The position numbers and the translations under genes are program-made. The notes under the pieces were generated by a model that was not told where the DNA came from, did no database searches, and saw only the letters and a list, made by a program, of their open reading frames with translations. Shown here piece after piece: positions 1 through 12,500 of a stretch of 64,000 bases of DNA; within the stretch, counting starts at the first letter, position 1; every line of letters starts with the position of its first letter. Source of the DNA: Nelumbo lutea (lineage: Eukaryota; Streptophyta; Magnoliopsida; Proteales; Nelumbonaceae). The DNA lies in contig JAKGHH010000005.1 of assembly GCA_022828595.1 (NCBI GenBank), positions 69,559,655 through 69,623,654 on the forward strand. The letters are read 5' to 3'.

Positions 1-464
1 ATATTATTTGGAGATAGAGTGAAAAGGTACAATCATGATGATAGCAGCTAACAGCTTGATCCACCAGATATTAGATTATGTTGATACTGTATAGAGCTTT
101 TATATCTTAATCTTGTTGATGATAATTATACTGGATTTAAGTAATACTTTTTATTAATGAGGTAGCTTCTCTTTAGTCATTCATTATTCTCATTTCAAAT
201 AAATTTTATCTTCTAGAGGAGAATTACATAAGGTGTAGGTTCCACTTTCTTCCTTTTTGTCAACTTGTTATTTTCTTCCTTTAACCATTTGCATGTTGAG
301 GAGGCTTCACGGTCTTTATTTTGTGGAAATTATTAACAATCAAAATTCTTGTTTCCAAATTGCTATCCTCCCCTACATTTATCTCTAGATATGACTTACT
401 TTGATCATCAGTTCTACACCTCATACCTGACATACATACATATTGCTTTGTTTTCTTTTGTTAG
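1..464 (+). other. Intron sequence upstream of the first visible symplekin exon
   Basis: No exon could be supported here. The stretch is AT-rich and ends in a pyrimidine-rich tract and TTAG acceptor directly before the exon at 465. The symplekin reading frame is already open at that acceptor, so the gene enters from the left of the window and this is part of an intron. Confidence 0.7.
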
Positions 465-590
465 TCACGGGATAAATTACTCAGGGCCTTGCGAACAATG
501 AATGCTGGGGATGCAGCTGATCAAGTTATTCGGCAAGTTGATAAGATTATAAAGAATTTGGAGCGTTCACGTGATGCTCGATCCATCAAG
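465..590 (+). CDS. ESP4: Symplekin visible exon 1
   Basis: TTAG acceptor, AAG/GTAAAA donor, 42 codons beginning [20 protein letters not shown]. End of the N-terminal HEAT region. Confidence 0.88.
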
Positions 591-3500
591 GTAAAATGTG
601 TAGAGAACAAACAATTCATTTTTGAGCTTTGCATGGTGATGATTATCCTATAGTGGTATTCTTATTCTTTAGTGCAAATTCATTTAATTTTTACAGCGAA
701 TCCATTTTTTGATGTTCAGGAGGATCAACCATCATCCCAAAATCCTGTTTCTGTGGATTTGGCAAAGAAAAGGTCTCTACTTCAGGATAATGAAGGCCCA
801 ACTGATGAAGTGTCTGCTAAGCGAACTCGCTATGGCCCTTTGGGCAACTCAGGTTTGTCTGTTCAGGTGCCAGGTGATTCTATGCAGGATGATGTTGGTG
901 TAAACGGATTTGCTCCTAAGGTGCCTTTGCTGGACAATGATCTGACGCCTGTTGAACAAATGATTGCCATGATTGGTGCTTTATTGGCTGAAGGTGAAAG
1001 AGGTGCTGAATCTCTTGAAATTCTCATCTCGAAAATCCATCCTGACCTGTTGGCTGATATCGTCATAGCTAATATGAAACACTTACCAAAGAATACCCCA
1101 CCCTTAGCAAGCAGATTTGGGAACCCACCTGTAGCTTCACAGGCAAGTTCCTCAAGTACTGCATCTCAAGTGGCCCCAACTACTCCAGTAATGTCTTTGC
1201 AGTCTCCAGTGGTAACTACCCAAGTTGCTTCTTCAACAATGGGAATCAGCATGTCATCATCTGACTTGTCTGCAGTCTCCAATCTTCCTGCAGATTTTAA
1301 ACGTGATCCTCGGAGGGTACTACTGAAATTTTGTCATTATTTGCAATTTCTGTCCACTGGACATCACTCAACTAGTTTTCAGTTTGCTCTGAACAATTTA
1401 TTTAACCGTAGTGCTTAACATTTTAGATTAATTTAATTGGAAAATAATGCACATCTAATTTCTCAGGATCCTCGTCGGCTTGACCCACGGCGTGTGGCTG
1501 GACCTGCTGGTGCACAATCAGTGCCCATGAAAGAAGATATTGGTGATTTTCAATCTGGATTTGATGGTTTTACTTCTTTGAGTGGACCTCTTTCTATTCC
1601 GGCAGCGAGCAAGGTTGAAAGTCTTTCAGTACCTTCAACATCTAAAAGTGATATTAACTCCCCAGAAAGTTCAGTGGTTCCCACAACTGAGCAGCTAAAC
1701 CCTAAGGAAAGTTTGGAGGCTCTGGATGAAACTAAGGAAATTGAACCAGTTCAAGAGGTCAATACTACTTCAGGCAATGCTCTATCCCCTGCTCGTACTG
1801 TTGTTGAGGACCTGGTGGCATCGTCGTCGTCGTCGTCATCATCATCATCATCAGAAATTACAGTGACAGAGGGAGTTGATGCATCTTCTTCTCTGGATTC
1901 TGATCAGCAATCTCCAGCTATCCCTAGCACATCTGCCACTGATGATTCTCAGGACTTACCACCACTTCCATCTTTTATTGATTTGGCAGAAGAACATCAG
2001 AAAAGAGTTTGTCAATCAGCAATTGAACATATTATTGAGTCATACAAGCAAATGCAGGCAATTGGCTGTAACAAGACACGCATGACATTACTTGCCCACT
2101 TGGTTGCTCAGGTAGTGACAATGTGCAATTTTATTGGTCCATTTCTCTCCACAGTTATTTAAGTACTTTTTTTGGCCTTATCCATTGTTATTGATGTTAT
2201 ATAAAGTGTTACTGAAACTATTCCTTCATTCACATGTACTGGTAATATTGATGTTGTGACATGGTAAGTTGAATGAAGGCCTTTATGTAGTCTATGGAGT
2301 GGTAAGATTTCAAAGTACAACTCATCATATTATGGATGAAGCTTTAAATTGAATTGTTATGTTCCCTTCTTGCACATCATTATTTAGAGAATGTGCTTTG
2401 TTCTTCCCAAAGGCTAGATCAAGTAGCTTTTGGCTGGTGCATGTTGAAAAGCACTCTAACTGCTATCCATTCTCATGGCTGTGACTAAGATATTATATTT
2501 AAGCATCTTGTTTATTGATTAATCATCACTGGACTTCTTTGATAATTATGCAATGAATGAATTAAAGAGGAAATGTACACAAGGAGTATGCAGTGTGGAG
2601 ACCCAAATTTTATAATAAAAAAACACCATTACCCTTTGTTGGTCCACTGCATACAGTGCTAACCTTTGGATTTTTTTTTTGGCACAAAGTGGCGTTTTCA
2701 GACTTGAATCCATGTTCTTATGCTTGACAGCCCAAGATTTTACCATTTACACCAAGTAATGGCCCCTAAAAAATTACAACTTAAAAGACGATAAAAAATG
2801 GCAAGGGGTGGCAAACATAAACAACCTCTCCTGGACAAAGCCCCAACCTATACAACTGCTGCTATAAAAATTGCCCTGGTTGTTGTGAAGCTAGTTGTTG
2901 GACCATTTGATCTAGCTTTTGGTGAAGACATAGATGGAGGTTGTTATTTTTATTGATATTGAGATTATTGGTGAAAGCAGTTTATTTTCTTCATTGCAAA
3001 TTACAACTTCAGAACAAGCAATAGAGTAGACAGCTGGACTAAACAATCTACCTTGGGAGACTACACTGTTTTGGGGCTGGCTACATTGTCTCTTAAAGAA
3101 TCTGTAGTTCTCTGGATACAGTGGATCAAGACGTTCACTGTGGAAGTCAAGGATGTAGCCTCCCTGATGTTTTGACGAAGTAGGTAAGAGCCCATCTTAC
3201 TATGTATCATCCACGATATATTTGTATCGTTTATCATCCACTCACCTGTAAATCTCTCTCTATGTCACCTAAGAATATCCCTTGAAGGCCATTGATAAAA
3301 TAGTATCCACTAATTAGGAAGGAAAATACATGGAAAGAAATTAATGAAGAAAGATGGTGAAGTGGTAATAGGCCTTTGCCCTTAATGTATCTTTAAGGAC
3401 TAATGCTTCCTTGCTCTTATTTTTCTTCTTGAATTATTTAAATTTAATTTGAAAAATTTATTGATGCGTGGAAAATAATATTAAATATGTGCAAGGATAG

Positions 3501-6500
3501 ATGTGCTTAAAGCACCCTAAATTCACAAAGGGGAGTTGCACCCCCTCCCCATATCCCTTCTTTGTAGTTAGGATTTGGTATTTTTCCTGTTCCTCAAATG
3601 TGGTCACCCAAAATAAATGATCCTCGCTGACCCTCAAAACGTGTATTTTAATTAATTGTTTTCATTCTTTCCACTTAAAAGAATTTAGCTTAGTGGATTT
3701 CCTAGACCTATTTTTTAAAGTCCCTTTCTTTCAAGAATAAGTTGGCTTGCACAGTGTGTCAGAGATTCAAGGAAAGGCATTTGTACATCTAGGTAGAGGC
3801 TGGTCAAGAGGCATTTCAGGCAAGTAATGGTAGGTAATCTAATACAAACAAGATGCTAACCAAGCTGTATCCTTGTTTCTGATAAAAGAAATATATGTAC
3901 AACCTGTCTTGTGAGGATTACAAGAATATAGTTTTGAAAATAAACTATTGATTTTTTATGGGTAACAGTAATTTTTTAACTGAAAACCAGAAAGTGATAC
4001 ATAAAAGTGCAGAAGGTGGTTAGTCTTGGCTAATCACCTAAAAATTTGAGATTACATTTAAACTCCCTTTATGTAATCACACCCCAATGTAAATGCACTC
4101 TGCCCACTCAAAACATTGAGATTACTCAGTCACACCCCAACACAAGTTGTCTCTGCCCATCCCTTGCGTTGCCAGCCCATCTGCTAAACCATTAGCTGAT
4201 CCAAGTATCCAATTTATAGTAGCTCCCAACTCTTGTTTTAGCTACTGCAATTCTCTATGGCCTTGGAGGGCAGCAGATCACTTAATAAATTGGCCATTGT
4301 GTTTGGCTAATGTTTTAGTATACCAAAATTGGAGTTCCTCTTTTTGCATGGATATGAGATGGCCATTGCTTGGAGTAATGGTAAAATCTTGGGCTGACAA
4401 AGTTTGAGTCTGAGAGCCACCACTGTATGCCCAAAAAAAGCCAAATATTAGGTCTGTATCTGGTGCATCCCTGACAAGACCAGGTAGCAGAGACATTGGA
4501 TAATGGTTTTTTCTTTCTTTCTTTTCAAAATTTTCATGGAAATGAGGCTCAAGCATGATTTTGACGGTGGATTGCTTAATAAATCAGGGAGGTCATATGA
4601 CTAATGTATTTATTTTATGCAAGGAAAGAAAGGATATTGTAAGCATCATTTTATGCATTGTAGTTTTATGTGGAATCTATTATGTACATATCTGAAGCTT
4701 TCTAGGGGGGAATCACCAATTCATGTAGTCCTCCCATGTTGATTAAATTCTGGTCGCTAGAAGTCCTGAATGAAAGTAAAGTATGCTATTTGGGGCATTC
4801 TAGAGGCTATGGAAGGAAAGATGGAACATAGCCCCTGTCAATCGCTATAGGTCTAAGTAAGTTGTTAGAACAGAGTTGAATAATTTCTAATGCATTGGAT
4901 TTTGATTATGAATTTCTTTTTCTGCAGACAAAACAAAACTACATTTAGATATATTGTTTTCACAATTTGGGTTTTCTTGTTGATAGTACTATGTGTTTTT
5001 TCTTTGTTTTTCTTTAACTTGTAAGTGTTATCTTCCATCAGTTATTACCTGACATACTTTGTTTATTTGGCAGACTGATGCCAATGTTGATATTGTGGGG
5101 ATGTTGCTGAAACATATTATTTTGGATTACCAACACCAGAAGGTACATACTTCTTGGACATTGTAGATTATCATCTTTGCCTCAACCTTTCACATGTTCT
5201 TTATTTTTTATTTTTTAAATTATTGGGCATTTTTAAGAACTTTAATTTTTATCTATTAAAAATAGTAGGGAAAATTTTCACAAAAAAAAAGAGTAGGACA
5301 TGGATACTGGGGGTCAGGGGATAGAAGAGGGAGTTGATGGGTGATTGGTTTTTTTATGTGGATCAACTTTTTCTGGACATTTTCGTACTCCCTGTAAATC
5401 CTCGAAAGGAGGAAATATGAAAGCAAAGACCTTAACTTTTGGGTTTAAAGGAAAATCTTTTGTAGAACTTCACTTTTTAACTAAATGTGTGTGTGCACAC
5501 TCACGTGTTTGGCCATATTTTCACTATAAAGCTTTTGTTTTGTAAAGAAATCTTTTGTAGAACTTCACTTTTTAACTAAATGTGTGTGTGCACACTCACG
5601 TGTTTGGCCATATTTTCACTATAAAGCTTTTGTTTCTGAAAATCTTCTTAATAAGAAAAAACTCCTATTTGGTTTACCAGTATTAGTTGGCCAAAACTCC
5701 CACGCAGGGTGGGATATGAGCTTATATAAGCCTAGGGTGGGCATGTGGATAATCTCAATGGTCTATTTGATGGATGTCCTGGGTTGACTGTTGGGATGCA
5801 ATATGGCACTGATATATACAATTGTCTATAGGGATGCAAATTAGTTACCCAATTTGAATAATTTTCTGATCTGGGCTTTTCATGCCAGGTTCTTTCAAAG
5901 TTTAACAAATGCTGAACCCAGGCCTGCCCAAGTAGCACTCCTAATCTTCTGAGGAAATTTGCTAGTTCACCTAGTACAAGGGTTATGAATTGCCAAGTAA
6001 TCAAATTTTCAGCAATTGGAAGGAGATTCAAAAATGATCTTTTCTTGGGCCAGGAGTAAGCAGTTTGTGCCATGGATCTATATGCTTGAGTTTAGGGAAA
6101 TAGAAAGCATCAAGCAGGACCTGGACATAACTTTCAATTGGGTCAGAAGGACAGCAAATGGGATGGCTGATAGTTTAGCAAAACAAGGGGTATATAGGCA
6201 ACAATTGTTTTGGGCACTATTGTAATCTTGTAACTTTGTTGAGACTGGGTTTTTATTTTAGGTGGATATACCCTTTCATTGTATTAACCGATTTCATATT
6301 TTAGTATAATTCCAATTTTTTTGCTGATAAAAAAATATTTTACTTGCTGATATATGCATATCAGCAAGTTCAGCACCTGATTTTCTTGCTGATATGCATA
6401 TATGCGAATTTCTATTCACATATATTTTACTTAATTTATTATTGGTCCTCTTAAATTTAGGAGTTCAAGTTCAGTACCTGATTTGAAGAATTTGCACTGT

Positions 6501-9500
6501 ATCAGGCCTATTCAAAATTTATCAAATTCCCAACCCAAGCCCTCCCAAGTTGCACCCCTACTTTAAGTCCATTTTAGAAGCTTTTCCTGAGGCTCTGGTT
6601 GATCAACAAAAAAAAGCAGTTTCTCCCGAGGCTGGAATAGGAGGCCTTTTGCACTGCACAGATGATGAGGTTATTTGGGCTTACAGTGGAGCTATCTCAG
6701 AAACACAGACCTGTGCTCTTCAAAAATGACTAGAAACCTATTAGGAGAAATTCTGTGCAAGTGAACCATTGAAGCAACACTAGATAGCATGTTCTTATTT
6801 TAGGTTTCAAATATTGTCTAATTGATGCTGATAAAAAAAAATGTCTAATTGATTCTAGAAGTGCCCATAGTTTGGACAATGAGTAACTTATCTTTCCTTT
6901 TCACTCTTCTGTTCATTGTTTATTTATATCCTACATTATTCCCCCTCTCCCTTTGAAGAAAATAATTTTTATTGGTGTTGGATTTTTTTTGGCTTATTGT
7001 TTACATATAACTTGTATATTCTGGTTAACATCTATGCATGTTCATGTAACTTTTTTGTATGTGGTCCTTAAACCTTTCTACAAGATGATAAATTGTAGCT
7101 GCATTTACTTAAATATAAAAGAAATTTGGTAAAAAGTAATGCTGCTAGTTGCTTTTATTCTTTTCCTTTCAAAGGTGTTCTTTTTGAATTTAAGGTTTCT
7201 ACAGTATTACATTAAACTAGTTTGTGTATTCTGAACCTTTTGGTGGATGTGATGATTTTTTTTGAATCACTTTTGTCATCTAAATATTTGAGATTCGTGA
7301 TGCAGTTTATTCCTTTTCTCAGGGGCACGAGCTTGCAATGCATGTCCTGTATCATTTGCATGCTCTCATGATCTCTGACTCAGATGAAAACATATCAAAT
7401 GCTGCCAATATATATGAAAAGTTTCTCCTTGCCATGGTAGGGATTCTACTGTTTCTCAAATTTATTTTCCGATGCACATGAGTTTATTTACTCCTCTGTT
7501 ATGTAGGCAAAGTCTTTGAGGGATACACTACCAGCTTCAGATAAGTCTTTTAGCAGATTCCTTGGTGAAGTTCCTCTTTTGCCTGATTCTGCTCTGAAAC
7601 TACTAGAGGATCTTTGCTATTCTGATGATTCTAGTCACCATGGGAAGGAAATGCGTGATGGTGATCGTGTCACCCAGGGCCTTGGTGCTGTATGGAGCTT
7701 GATTTTGGGGCGTCCTGTCAATAGGCATGCCTGTTTGGATATAGCTTTGAAGGTACTGTTCTCTAATTGAGCAAAAAATGTATATGTATATGTATATGTG
7801 TAAACATAAATACATGTATAGTAGGAAGATGTTTTCTGGCAGTCTTATTTGGATTACCCTATTTAGGTTTGGAATTTTTTTAGTTGAGATTTGTGATGAA
7901 TTCCACAAATCCACATCTGACTCTGTATGGGTCAATTTAATTTACCACATTACCCATGGTATTGACTTGTTAAAATGATGGATCCTATCTCATTTTTTGG
8001 TATGCTTGCAAGTTGAGATGTTTCACAAGAATAATTAACATAAAAGAACTTCCAGACTTTGGATTTCAGTAAGATGCAGCATGGAAGTGTGGCAAGAATT
8101 ACAGGTAGTCTGAGGCAAAGATGCCTACTTGGAATTTGTCTCTAGGTTGCTGTTCTTGAAAATCCTCGCCATTGGCTCACTGCTCATTGTTGAAGATGAT
8201 AGGCTGATAGGCAAAACCTTAAACCACCCAACTCCTGTTACACTGTTCCTTAACCCCTGTTTCTATTTCAATCTTGATAGCAGCTAAAACATTTGAAGTT
8301 TGAACTTCCTGTAGGATAAATAGATGACTGGGTTTGTATCGGGAGCATCATTTGCATTCCCTTTCTTTGCTCCCTTAAATTTTTCTGGTTTTAAGTAGGT
8401 ATAAAGTTTCAAACATCTGTCCCTAAAATTCTTAGCCTTTTTATAGTAATCACAACCTCATTGGTCTCTTCTGTTGGAGTAGTCTTTTTACCACACACCA
8501 GTTTTTGCTTGGAAGATATCATTGTGGAATGCTTAGGGCCAGATGCATACTCTTCTCCTTGAGTAGCATCATCAGAATCTATCTACCCTGTATAAATATT
8601 TCCCATTCTGAAAATTTTTGTTTTTATGTATAGGGAAGCCTGTATAAGTACTAGAGCCTATCAACTCTGCAAAGAAGCTTGTAGTATTCATTAGGTTGAA
8701 TACTACAAGCATTGTGCCATATATTTCTTCACTAGGGCTTATCTCCTATAACGAAGTAGCAAAGCCTGTCTAAATATTTCCCAAATGTTTTTATCTATTG
8801 ACTTTTGCATTGTTTTATTATGGGGCAATGTAATGGTGCTTTAGAAGTATTTATGTTACACTAGAAAATTATTGCCTTTAATCATAAAATCATTGATGCA
8901 TACATACATATACACATACATTCATATATGCATAATACATGCATATATACATATTTATATGAATTTGTATGTATGAAGGCACGTTAGGTTCAGGTTGTCC
9001 AATACCTAAGGCTTAACCCAAACCCACAGTTAAGTTCGGTTCATATTTTCCAATGTTAACCCAACCCAAGCTGACTCTTTTAGGTTGCAGTCGGACTAAC
9101 CTGGCTGATGTTGCACCTCTACCCGATGTTTTCAAACCGCCATTGGCCTGGATGGTCGGACTGTTCAGCCAAGGAACCGTCCAGGCAACCGGTTCCGTTT
9201 GATCCCAAACCCAGTCCCTAGCCAAAAACCATTGAATTGGTCAATGACCCGTTGACCCAGGCTGTCAAACCGTTGACCCGTTCAACAGTTTTGGCCTTTT
9301 ATTTTAATTATTTTAATTTTTTGTCAGAATGGGCTGTCCATTCAAACCGGATGGTTGAACCATCGACCCGGAAACCAGTGGCCAGAACGGTTCCGGTTCC
9401 GGGTTGTTTTTTAAAACATTGCCCCTACCTATCAACCTATGAGATGCACTAATCATTGAAGTCCTTCAATATACAAATTGGTTGACTAGGAACTTTCAAG

Positions 9501-12500
9501 AAAGTTGCTGCCATCAAGTTTTACCATGGTGATCTTAACATTTGGACTATCTTTAGATTCTGGATAATACCGAATTCAATATTTGCTTCTGAATCTGAAG
9601 CCACCATGAAAATCTAGGTGATTGCATGAAGCTATCTTTTCTTGAAGCAACCAAGACAAGCCCAAGGACAGCCACAGTTCACCATGCTTCAAACTATAGC
9701 AGCATTTGGTACACCTCCCACAGAGGACTATACGCAAACAACACCTCAACTTAGCAAACAGCCCAAAATGCAGTACATGGAACTTGGTGCTACAATAGAA
9801 GGGGTAAAACCCACACCATATACTTCACAGAATCAAGTTTACTTCCTGAAGCTTCATAAATATCAGACAAATTGAATAATAGCAGCCAAGCCCCTAAAAA
9901 CTCCCAACAAATTGTACCATATCCCAATATCTAAACTGTATTATCTGCAATTTTCTCTGAAAAAATCATGAAAATACTAAAATGATCTCAAACCCATGTG
10001 ATTTCCATATCAGAGTTCTAAAATCACATTGAGTTAAGATCTAGGGTTTTCAGTTTCAGGAGTTAGTGCCATCCATATGGCATGATTACATTTGAGAAAG
10101 TTTCTGAGAAGTTTCTTATCCAGCAAAATATATATCTACCCTATTACCCTAACTTTGGCCGGATAAACAGGGTTGAAGGCCCTGTTTGGCATCATTCCTG
10201 TATCTCAGTTTTTGAGAGATTTTCTGAAACGAAGTATTTCTCTCTCTCTTTTTTTTTTCTCGTTTCTGAGGAATTCTGAATGCATTTGGCAAAATGTTAC
10301 TGAGAAACATATTTCTGATTCACAGGATGAGAATGATGTTTGGAATTAATTACCCTCATTCTTAAAATAATTTTTTAGTTTGAACCACATTAAAGTATAA
10401 AACTAGATTATAGACACCAAACAAACATTGTACTCACATAGAAAAAAAAACATGCACTCACTATCATGGTCGCCAAACATTCTTAAACCACCTTCAAAAT
10501 ATGTACTTTTTACAATTCTACTTGATAATTGAAATCAACTAGTAAAACACATGCACAGTTCCTGGAACAGACTTCCCCGTATGAAAAACACATCTTAATT
10601 TTATATTTTGGCCACAAGGGATTGGCTCCAAGAATCAAAATGCCTCTACAGATGTTAGGAATCTCATTAAAAAGAGGAACAAAGAGCAACCATTTGGGGT
10701 TTTAAAAAAGAAGAGAAAGTTATCGTTTAGAGGACTTGTGCTGGGGTTTGTTGGTGCATGCAAGGAACGAAACCAACCATTTCTTTGACAACATAGAAGA
10801 TCTCCAATCTGATCTAACTGTTTGCTGCCTTCTCAATCTCTATGGTCTCCATTCTCAGAGCTCCTCTCCTCTAATATAGTAGTCACAGTTGCCAGAACCA
10901 ATTCACTGTTGCTAGTTTACCTTGGTTGACTGCAAACCCTTATCAAGAGCTGTGGTGGAGAATGAGATGACAATGAAGGTTTGCAACTTATATATTTATC
11001 ACAAAAAAAAAAGGTTTGCAACTTATATCTTCTAAATTTTGGAACTTTTGCATATTTGCTCTCACTTATATGTGTGGATAGAACACATGTATCCTATTTT
11101 TAAAGTTATTCCAAGAAGCGTGCACTTCTTTTTTGGAGGCACCATATTTCTTTTCTAAATGGGCCCATTTCTCTCAAGAATACCCAACCAAACACATTTT
11201 TTCTTTGGAGAAATGTGAGAAGCGGTACAAATATTTCTTGGCATGATGCTAAATGCAGCCAAAATGCTGGTGTTGGAGCTGAGCACAAGTTATATGTCAT
11301 TATGTTGTCTCCCAGGTCAGAAAATAACAATCAATCTCCTCATAAAACAAGGGGAGAAAAGAAATGAATTTTATTTATTTATTTTGTGTTTATTCTGCCA
11401 GGGAAGAAACTTGTGAAAAACTGAAATCGGTGGCCAGCTTAGGCTAGTTAACTATAAGGGGTGAATTGCACCATTGTATGCATACTAATATTTTAACATC
11501 AATAAATGTTTTAACTTTTACTGATAAAATTATTGTAATCATATAGTAGTTCTAGCAATTTAAGGAGATCATCTTTGCACTATCTGTATAGCCTTTAATA
11601 GTTCCTGAAAGTACTTTGAAGCAATACCATTAGACTGGTATCTATAGCTTATTGATTGACAATCTGTGTAGAACCATTACTCTTTCAGCTGGCTCTTGTT
11701 TTTGTCCTCCACATGGGGTGTATATGTAAGTCAGTTCTTGAAATGGGATAAATGCTGGATACAAAGCTGGAGAAAAGATCAAACAAGACATTGATGCTGA
11801 TTGATGTGTATAAATGATTTGTGATTATTTATCTGCTGTTTATGATATCCTGCTTGAACCAGAGCTTGTGGGTTAAGGGTCCCTATATTCTTCCTATTTC
11901 TTTTATTGTCCCTAATATAAGTACTAAAAGAAGTTGCAAATGGGCATTCTATGTTAGTCATTTGTTTACCCTTTCTTTTTGGATCCTTCATTTCTCTGGC
12001 TTATTCTGAACCTGATAAATATCCCTGTAAGGGCCTTTTCTTTTTCACCATCTTTGTCTCTACTAACACCAGGGCACAATTAACTCATGCAAATGCTTTT
12101 ATGCATATCCATCCTCTGTTGTTTAACCTTTTACTTCATTGTTTTAATTTTTATACATGTTCATCTAATACTTTCAGTGTGCTGTGCATTCTCGAGATGA
12201 AATTCGGGCAAAGGCTATCCGGCTGGTATGTTGACTAATTAGTAATTACATTTTCCATTGAGATTACAGAGTTCAAAATTTAGCATGCCACCTGAAGTAA
12301 AAGTTTCAAATATGCATGAGAAATATATATTTATTTTTCATTGGAATTTTGAGCAGCAACCTGTTCCATAAATGTATGTCCCCTTATTTTTTATAATCTA
12401 AATCACTAAATGTATGTTCCCTTTTGATTACAGATTCCTTAAAACTAATAGTAATGCTGAGCTTGTCCTGATGACCATCATTTCTTTCCAATCCCTTAAT

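Larger units (their letters stand above)
2112..5073 (+). other. Symplekin intron 3 (3.0 kb)
   Basis: Non-coding. Contains two copies of one SINE family in opposite orientation (2615-2766 minus; 4361-4512 plus). The rest is AT-rich unique-looking sequence without recognisable coding content. Confidence 0.75.
5143..7322 (+). other. Symplekin intron 4 (2.2 kb)
   Basis: Non-coding. Holds a 95-bp tandem duplication, two small MITE-like elements and two LINE RNase H remnants, listed separately. Confidence 0.75.
7753..12177 (+). other. Symplekin intron 6 (4.4 kb)
   Basis: Non-coding. Contains a GT/TA-rich microsatellite-like stretch near 7780-7830 and AT-rich ATACAT repeats at 8895-8960. It also has a CCGGTT-rich element near 9110-9425 and a minus-strand copia gag remnant at 9420-9612. 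Remaining sequence showed nothing recognisable. Confidence 0.7.

Noticed and set aside
697..720. Alternative acceptor at 695-696 for symplekin exon 2
   Set aside because: Using it puts the following sequence into the wrong frame; the acceptor ending at 719 keeps the conserved protein in frame.
9642..9875. 77-codon Gln-rich frame on the + strand
   Set aside because: Lies beside an antisense copia gag remnant in an intron; no known domain and no splice signals. It may be transposon-derived, but I cannot support a function.
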